Below the pieces are notes generated by a model that made no database searches, was not told the DNA's origin, and saw nothing but the letters and a program-made list of their open reading frames with translations. A program made the position numbers and the translations under genes. 64,000 bases of DNA from Pedobacter sp. BS3 (GTDB taxonomy: Bacteria; Bacteroidota; Bacteroidia; Sphingobacteriales; Sphingobacteriaceae), in contig NZ_VTRT01000006.1 of NCBI RefSeq assembly GCF_008274585.1, positions 186,001-250,000 of the forward strand, given 5' to 3'. Positions 58,926-64,000 of the stretch are shown piece after piece (the first letter of the stretch is position 1; each line of letters begins with the position of its first letter).

Positions 58926-59906
58926 ATGATTAACATTTTTCGCAGACTTAATCCGGTAAATATTGTATTCCTTGTTTTTATCGGTTTAGTGCTTCGTGCG
59001 GGAATGTTTTTCAGGTTACCTGAGACATTAAATAACAGCATTTCTGATCTGATAGCCAGGCTTATTCCCTGGCTTAATATAACCGATAGCCTGAGTTCGG
59101 AGGCTAATGTTATGCTTGCGCTGATATTTGTATTGGTGCAGGCAGTAATTTTTAACCGGATCATTAATAATTATAACCTGATAAACCGGCCTACGTTTTT
59201 GCCGGCTTTAATGTACGTTACATTATCCAGTTTGTTGCCGCCTTTCCTGGCTATCAGCAGTCCCTTGATGTGTAATTTCGTTTTGCTGTGGATGATGAGC
59301 AAAATGCTGGGTATCTACAGGCGGGAGGAAGCCATTTCATCTATGTTTGACCTGGGTATGTTAGCCGGTGTCGGAACGCTCATATATTTCCCTTTTATTG
59401 CCATGATGCTGCTTATCTGGATATGCCTGTTGATATTCAGGCCGTTTAACTGGCGTGAATGGATAGCGGCTTTGATCGGGTTTGCTACGGTATATTTCTT
59501 TTTAGCGGTTTATTATTATTGGAATGATTCTATCGGATTGTTTTACAAGATATGGCTCCCGTTAACCAAGCCGTTTCCAACACGGTTTGTAATTGATTAT
59601 TACGATTACATCGTGCTTATCCCGGTAATCATTATTTGCGCTATCGGAAGCATCTTTCTACGGCAAAACTTTTTTAGAAGCTATGTCCATATCCGGAAAT
59701 CATTTCAGCTGCTCTTTGTTATATTTCTGCTGGTTGTATTATCCTTTTACCTGAGTCCGCAATACCGTATAACCCACTTCTTGCTGGCCGTTCCCCCGGT
59801 TTCGGTGCTCACAGCCTATTATTTTCTGAACGCACAAAAAAGCTGGTTTTATGAATTGCTGTATGCGGTGCTGGCCGGCGCAATTATTTATTTCCAGGTG
59901 TTTTAG
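58926..59906 (+). CDS. DUF6427 family polytopic membrane protein
   Basis: ATG 58926 (MINIFRRLNPVNIVFLVFIG) is supported by a perfect -7 box TACTTTTG at 58901-58908; the ATG at 58827 lies before it in a repeat-rich stretch. The 326-residue protein has about ten hydrophobic segments, with NRIINNYNLINRPTFLPAL, RPFNWREWIAALIGF and SPQYRITHFLLAVPPVSVL, which fit the DUF6427 family of Bacteroidota. It is predicted to be an inner-membrane protein of unknown function. It follows the glycosyltransferase in the same direction after 210 nt. Confidence 0.85.
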   Translation: MINIFRRLNPVNIVFLVFIGLVLRAGMFFRLPETLNNSISDLIARLIPWLNITDSLSSEANVMLALIFVLVQAVIFNRIINNYNLINRPTFLPALMYVTLSSLLPPFLAISSPLMCNFVLLWMMSKMLGIYRREEAISSMFDLGMLAGVGTLIYFPFIAMMLLIWICLLIFRPFNWREWIAALIGFATVYFFLAVYYYWNDSIGLFYKIWLPLTKPFPTRFVIDYYDYIVLIPVIIICAIGSIFLRQNFFRSYVHIRKSFQLLFVIFLLVVLSFYLSPQYRITHFLLAVPPVSVLTAYYFLNAQKSWFYELLYAVLAGAIIYFQVF

Positions 59907-59915
59907 CGGAAGGTT

Positions 59916-59975
59916 ATGTGTTGTGGGTTACGAGTTATCTGTTTCTCGTAACTCACAACCCGTAACTTATAACAC
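59916..59975. terminator. Probable bidirectional terminator hairpin
   Basis: GTTGTGGGTTACGAG (59917-59931) pairs imperfectly with CTCGTAACTCACAAC (59945-59959). It lies between the convergent DUF6427 gene and the glucosaminidase gene. No long T-run follows, so termination is likely but not certain; similar words occur at 22427-22450. Confidence 0.5.
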
Positions 59976-59979
59976 AAGC

Positions 59980-62196
59980 TTATTCTTTCAAATTCAGTTT
60001 AGTAATTAGCGGATGATATTTCGCATACATTTCTTTTGCTATAGTAATGGCATCGCCGGAAGGCTTATCCGGATACTGTTCCGAGCCTTCAACCCATTGC
60101 CATTCCCAGTCTCTGATTTGTTTATCAAATACCTTTTCGTCGGCGGGTTTGCCCTGTTGAACGCTATTATTTACGTAGGTAAAAAAGTGCTCCCACCGGG
60201 GTTTATAGAAGTTGTTCAATAATCCGGACCATTGTTTGCAGGCATAATCGTGCAGCACACTGTTTTTATCGCCCCATAGTGTGATCTGGTTTCGGGCGTT
60301 TTTTTCGTAAAGCGCCTTTTCAGCCGCTGTGGTTCCGTTTTGTCTGGCAGTATTTAGCCATACACCTAATAAAAAGTCTTTACGTGTGGCCAGCAACTTA
60401 TCCATATCGCTGATCACAGCAAGAAACTGTTTGGCATGCTGGTTAAAAGCATCCATATCTTTAACCTTATAATCATAAGCGAAAGCGTGTTGCAATGTAT
60501 CAGCATAGTTGGCCATAACCTGACGGGTAAGGTCAACCAGATCGTATTGATATCCCTGGCTGTTTTTAAGCTCATCGGCTACACTGATCAATTTCTCCCA
60601 TGCGGGAATGATATCTTTGGGATGGTATGCCTTTTTAGTTGACGCCCAGCGGTTGCTTCTTTTAAAGGTAGGCCGCCCGGTAATGATCGATTCAGGTCCG
60701 CCCGATGTGACTGCCCCGTTGTAAACCGTTTGCCGTAAAATATTCCAGGCTTCATTGATCGTGCTGTTCTGTTTTCCATAACGCCTGTAAGCATAATCTT
60801 TTAGCCAGCTGTCCAGGTCGATGGGTTTATCACGCCAGACATTTTCAAGCATAAGCGCATACATTACCGGGTTTTGCTCAATAGCCTCGGGCGTTAAACC
60901 GATGCCTTGCATGTGTCCTGATTGGGGACTGTTTAATGCGTTAGCCGGATCGTTGGCAACATTATTCATCCGGCCATACATGCTGATATTACCGCCAAAA
61001 TTATGCAGCATACACCATATCCAGGGCTTGCCATAGTATGCATCGGTTCTGTTCCATACCGGTTTGCTTTCGCTGTATAGATCAAGAATGATCATTTTAT
61101 CGTTAGGGACGGCATTCAGAAGCGCTTTGATCTGTGTTGGTTGCCAGAACTTAGCCGAGAATGAGAACATCCATCCCTGCATGATCCAGATAGCTTTTGG
61201 ATCGGCGCCTGCCATAGATTGGTATACTTTTTTGCTCACATCATTTAAAAATGTGGAATCACTTGTAGGCGGAGTATTTTCGTTGAAAGTGTCGGCTGAA
61301 TAAAGGTGGTTTGTTCCAAAGGTTTTTACTTCTTCCTCGATGAATTTTTTACCTATAGTGGTAAACATCGGATCGTTGGGATCAAGAATGGATACGCTAT
61401 CCGGAAAACCAGACCAGAGTGTTTTTTTGATACTGGCTTTTGGAAATTTTTTCTCGAATGAAGGCGGTACGTGACCGGTAAATGCAGGCAGGATAGGAGT
61501 CATTCCCAAGGCACGCTCGCGGGCAAGAATTTTCTTCTGAAGCGCCTCGTGGTTGATCATCCAGCTTTGTGGCAGCGGCCCGCCCCAGCCATCCAGGTTA
61601 CCCATCCAGAACCAGTTGAAATAGGCAGGGCCGCTGTAAAACGTTTTCAGATCTGCATCGGTAAAGCCCAGGCTTTTATAAACCCTGTCCCAGATAATGT
61701 TTTGGCCGGTTAGCGCTAAAGGCATATTAATGCCGTTTAATGCCATCCAATCTATTTCCCATTGCCAGCGATCCCAATCCCACCAGCTCATGGTATAGTT
61801 AAATGTGCAGTAGTTCAGGTAATAACGGTATTTATAAGGTGTGCTGATGCGTACCTTGCCTTTTACAGCAGGTAATTTTGCCGGTAAATTTAAGTTGCTG
61901 CCATTCCAGCTAATGTCGCAGTGTGTGTAATTCTTGAGATAGTAGTTCAGGGCACTGGCAATGGTCACGCCATTGTTCCCGCGGAGTATGATCTTATTAT
62001 TTTTGCTCTCAAGCTCAAAAACATCTTTGTCGCCGTTTTTGGGAATAAATGCTATTTCGAAGGCGTTGGCATGTGCGGGAATTATCCGCTTGATAAGATT
62101 GTAAATTTCAGTTCGTTGTGTATCGGTTTGAGCGTGTGCGCAAACACCTGCAATAAATAGGCTGATGGTTAGCGTAATTTTTCTGGATAAGATCAT
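59980..62196 (-). CDS. GH89 alpha-N-acetylglucosaminidase (NAGLU-like)
   Basis: ATG 62196 (MILSRKITLTISLFIAGVCAHAQ) supplies a signal peptide; the open frame extends to 62376 but its extra 60 codons translate an intergenic repeat. The 738-residue protein has the NAGLU N-terminal, catalytic barrel and C-terminal helical domains: WQWEIDWMALNGINMPLAL (~150-168 of the mature enzyme), GNLDGWGGPLPQSW, the catalytic-glutamate motif DTFNENTPP, and the second acid region ENVWRD. It cleaves terminal alpha-N-acetylglucosamine from glycans such as heparan-type or mucin sugars in the periplasm. DeoR regulator and glpD lie upstream. Confidence 0.93.
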   Translation of the reverse strand: MILSRKITLTISLFIAGVCAHAQTDTQRTEIYNLIKRIIPAHANAFEIAFIPKNGDKDVFELESKNNKIILRGNNGVTIASALNYYLKNYTHCDISWNGSNLNLPAKLPAVKGKVRISTPYKYRYYLNYCTFNYTMSWWDWDRWQWEIDWMALNGINMPLALTGQNIIWDRVYKSLGFTDADLKTFYSGPAYFNWFWMGNLDGWGGPLPQSWMINHEALQKKILARERALGMTPILPAFTGHVPPSFEKKFPKASIKKTLWSGFPDSVSILDPNDPMFTTIGKKFIEEEVKTFGTNHLYSADTFNENTPPTSDSTFLNDVSKKVYQSMAGADPKAIWIMQGWMFSFSAKFWQPTQIKALLNAVPNDKMIILDLYSESKPVWNRTDAYYGKPWIWCMLHNFGGNISMYGRMNNVANDPANALNSPQSGHMQGIGLTPEAIEQNPVMYALMLENVWRDKPIDLDSWLKDYAYRRYGKQNSTINEAWNILRQTVYNGAVTSGGPESIITGRPTFKRSNRWASTKKAYHPKDIIPAWEKLISVADELKNSQGYQYDLVDLTRQVMANYADTLQHAFAYDYKVKDMDAFNQHAKQFLAVISDMDKLLATRKDFLLGVWLNTARQNGTTAAEKALYEKNARNQITLWGDKNSVLHDYACKQWSGLLNNFYKPRWEHFFTYVNNSVQQGKPADEKVFDKQIRDWEWQWVEGSEQYPDKPSGDAITIAKEMYAKYHPLITKLNLKE

Positions 62197-62654
62197 AAAC
62201 GGGTTACTTGATTCCTGATGATTTATTTTAGAATAGCCAAATGAGGAAGCTAAATTAGAATAATTTATAATAATGCGAAATGGTTTATTGCGAGCCTCAC
62301 CCCCAACCCTCCGCCAGTTGGCAGAAGAGGGGAGCTGAACCGAACCATGCAGACATTGTCCATTATCCACTGTCAATTGTCAACTATTAGAGATTGCTTC
62401 CGGTCTTTCCCGACTTTCGGCCTTCCCGACTTCCGGACTATAAACCATAAACTTACGATAAATGAATCATACAAGCATTGTCAACTGTCCATTGTCAATT
62501 AGCCATTATTCAACTGTCAATGATCAAAGGTTGCTTCCGGTCTTTCCCGACTTCCGGTCTTCCCGACTATAAACCATAAACTATAAGCTATGAACCATGA
62601 ACTATGAACCATGAACTATGAACCATGAACTATCAACCATGAACTATCCGTCAC
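62197..62654. repeat. Repeat-rich spacer between glucosaminidase and DeoR genes
   Basis: Two copies of TTGCTTCCGGTCTTTCCCGA occur at about 62394 and 62532, each followed by CTTCCCGAC words and TATAAACCATAAACT. A CACCCCCAACCCTCC...GAGGGGAG hairpin lies at ~62289-62335. At 62590-62645 there are eight 7-nt units alternating ATGAACC and ATGAACT. The nearest relatives of these words in the window are at 22310, 45930 and 45952. No gene is supported. Confidence 0.7.
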
Positions 62655-63419
62655 TTATTGCGCAATGGTAACCTTAATTCCGTTGCTTTCCAGCAGTTTA
62701 ATGGTGTTGGCAGAAATACCTTCGTCGGTAATAATATGCTGCACCTGGTCAAGAGCGCAGATCTTTCCCATGCCACGCCGGCCAAACTTAGAGCTATCGG
62801 CCAGAACAACAGTGGTTTGAGCCGCCTGCATCATTTTTTGGTTTAAATGTGCTTCGGCAAGGCTGGTAGTGGTCAACCCGGCGGCATCTATACCATCAAC
62901 GCCTAAAAACAGGATACTGCATGAAACATCCTGAAGGATCAGCTCAGCATACATGCCGGCTACCGAAGATGAATTTTGACGCAGCTGGCCGCCTAACTGT
63001 AATACTTCAACATTCTGATGGTGGGATAACTCAAGCGCTACATTCAATGCTGATGTGATCACGGTAAGATGCTGTTGTGGTTTGATCATCCGTGCCAGGG
63101 CCAGAACGGTAGTGCCCGAAGCAATAATGATCGAATCGTTCTGATCAATCAGCTTTGCCGCTTCTTTAGCTATCTTTTCCTTTTCGGTTTTGGCCTGATG
63201 TTCCTTTTCATCAACGGGTTTATCACTGGTGTAAGGACTTTTCATATATCCTCCGCCATGCGTTCTGTAAAGCAGGTTTTTGTCTTCAAGTAACTTAAGA
63301 TCCTTCCGTATGGTAACGTCAGAAACTTCAAGCTCTGCGCTTAGGTTTTGCACATTAACATGCCCGGTTTCCCGAAGCTGTTTCAGAATGTATTTGTGCC
63401 TGTCAATGAGATTTAGCAT
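62655..63419 (-). CDS. DeoR/GlpR family transcriptional regulator
   Basis: The 254-residue protein has an N-terminal DeoR winged helix (LIDRHKYILKQLRETGHVNV, then LEVSDVTIRKDLKLLED, ~30-46) and a C-terminal DeoRC sensor domain with SGTTVLALARM (~98-108), LGVDGIDAAGLTT and DSSKFGRRGM (~205). DeoRC domains bind phosphorylated sugars or glycerol-phosphate-type effectors. It is divergent from glpD (266 nt between starts), so GlpR-like control of glpD is a reasonable inference. An alternative target is the glucosaminidase gene downstream. Confidence 0.93.
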   Translation of the reverse strand: MLNLIDRHKYILKQLRETGHVNVQNLSAELEVSDVTIRKDLKLLEDKNLLYRTHGGGYMKSPYTSDKPVDEKEHQAKTEKEKIAKEAAKLIDQNDSIIIASGTTVLALARMIKPQQHLTVITSALNVALELSHHQNVEVLQLGGQLRQNSSSVAGMYAELILQDVSCSILFLGVDGIDAAGLTTTSLAEAHLNQKMMQAAQTTVVLADSSKFGRRGMGKICALDQVQHIITDEGISANTIKLLESNGIKVTIAQ

Positions 63420-63627
63420 GGTTAAATGTATAAAATATAGCGTTAACAGTTTATAATGTTCTGCAAATTTATTGATTTGCCAAAATTGGCTTTTATTTTT
63501 TTAATAAAAAATAACGCTTATTGTTGTTTTATTATCAGTTATTATTAGTTCCTGTTTTGAAATATGTAATAAAAAGCCCACTTTTTTATCTTCGTTATCT
63601 TTTGAATAGTGATTTTTATATTTCATA

Positions 63628-63660
63628 TTTGTTTTTTATAGTTACGATTGGTTATTTTTG
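63628..63660 (+). promoter_or_regulatory. glpD promoter
   Basis: TTTG (63628-63631), a 21-nt spacer and TATTTTTG (63653-63660) match the Bacteroidota consensus. The start site would be near 63667, with ~19 nt of leader. The region is A/T-rich, and an operator for the divergent DeoR protein is likely to overlap but is not resolved. Confidence 0.7.
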
Positions 63661-63685
63661 ATTCAGGCTTTTTGCCATAAATAAT

Positions 63686-64000
63686 ATGATGCAGTTTAGA
63701 AGAGATACTTTATTACAGAAAATTTCTGATGCTGGTGGGCCCTGGGATATACTTATTGTAGGAGGTGGCGCAACAGGTTTAGGTGCGGCTGTAGATGCAG
63801 CGTCCAGAGGTTACAAAACGTTATTGTTAGAGCAGCTTGATTTTGCTAAAGGTACATCCAGCCGTAGTACGAAGTTAGTGCATGGAGGCGTTCGTTACTT
63901 AGCGCAGGGTGATATTGGTTTGGTTCGTGAGGCATTATATGAGCGGGGCTTACTGTTAAAGAACGCCCCGCATCTTGCCCACGATGAATCGTTTGTGATT
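63686..64000 (+). CDS. glpD: Glycerol-3-phosphate dehydrogenase, N-terminal part (cut by window end)
   Basis: The frame opens at ATG 63686 (a second ATG follows at 63689) and runs off the window after 105 codons. It begins MMQFRRDTLLQKISDAGGPW and has the FAD-binding motif DILIVGGGATGLGAAVDAASRG, followed by LLLEQLDFAKGTSSRSTKL and VHGGVRYLAQGD, all typical of aerobic glycerol-3-phosphate dehydrogenase. The enzyme oxidises sn-glycerol 3-phosphate to dihydroxyacetone phosphate at the membrane and reduces quinone. The divergent DeoR-family gene is the likely regulator. Confidence 0.93.
   Translation, partial: MMQFRRDTLLQKISDAGGPWDILIVGGGATGLGAAVDAASRGYKTLLLEQLDFAKGTSSRSTKLVHGGVRYLAQGDIGLVREALYERGLLLKNAPHLAHDESFVI

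Noticed and set aside
62197-62376. 60-codon N-terminal extension of the GH89 enzyme
   Set aside because: The extension translates an intergenic hairpin repeat, and the ATG at 62196 gives a clean signal peptide.

Overview
The window is chromosomal DNA of a Bacteroidota bacterium, most probably of the family Sphingobacteriaceae (Mucilaginibacter/Pedobacter-like). This rests on the block rpmB-rpmG-DUF4295-ftsY with rimO close by, bacillithiol synthesis (bshC), gldA/gldF/gldG, a SusC/SusD pair, -33/-7 promoters of the TTTG-N19/21-TAnnTTTG type, weak Shine-Dalgarno sequences and several families of intergenic repeats. The genus is inference; no rRNA gene is present.

Layout. 1-1.6 kb: C-terminally cut, exported TPR/CHAT-like protein on the minus strand. 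2-6.3 kb: L28, L33, DUF4295, FtsY and RimO, with a GxxExxY nuclease-fold gene and a RelE-type toxin-antitoxin pair embedded in short-repeat arrays between ftsY and rimO. 6.3-15.6 kb: orphan antitoxin-like ORF, bshC, an Ldh/Mdh-family oxidoreductase, gldA, an outer-membrane protein, a DUF559 nuclease gene inside nested inverted repeats, gldFG and dnaN. 15.6-19 kb: nested inverted-repeat element, three tandem DUF4397 lipoproteins, DedA. 19-20.1 kb: a repeat graveyard that holds an internally deleted relative of the DUF559 element. 20.1-24.4 kb: zinc phospholipase C/S1-P1-like protein, two conserved hypotheticals, mtgA, and the rpsF-rpsR-rplI operon. 25-30 kb: pyruvate dehydrogenase E2 and E1-alpha, an NlpC/P60 hydrolase, a YeiH-family transporter. 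30.2-41.4 kb: a tight seven-gene minus-strand operon susC-susD-three DoxX-like paralogues-SDR (TIGR01777)-FAD oxidoreductase. 41.5-45.5 kb: tRNA-Cys, small ORFs, fatty acid hydroxylase, alpha/beta hydrolase and a cysteine-less redoxin. 46-52.2 kb: ettA, clpC, a toxin-antitoxin pair, gcvH, VanZ, a tiny lipoprotein. 52.3-59.9 kb: feoAB, a palindrome-bracketed AAA/DUF4143 ATPase, a YjjG-like phosphatase, an LpxH-like phosphoesterase, a GT-B glycosyltransferase, a DUF6427 membrane protein. 60-64 kb: GH89 alpha-N-acetylglucosaminidase, a DeoR regulator, and the start of glpD.

Most of the window is core metabolism and housekeeping. The main novelty is a recurring design. Three unrelated accessory genes (GxxExxY, DUF559, AAA/DUF4143), each with a restriction-endonuclease-like fold or C-terminal domain, sit between core genes and are bracketed by their own inverted or array repeats. 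For the DUF559 type a second copy in the window has kept the flanks and gene end but lost most of the coding region, which is how a non-autonomous (MITE-like) derivative would look. The second interesting locus is the SusCD operon, which carries redox-type and DoxX-like membrane proteins instead of glycan enzymes.

Limits: all assignments come from reading the sequence and from recall of protein families; no searches were run.
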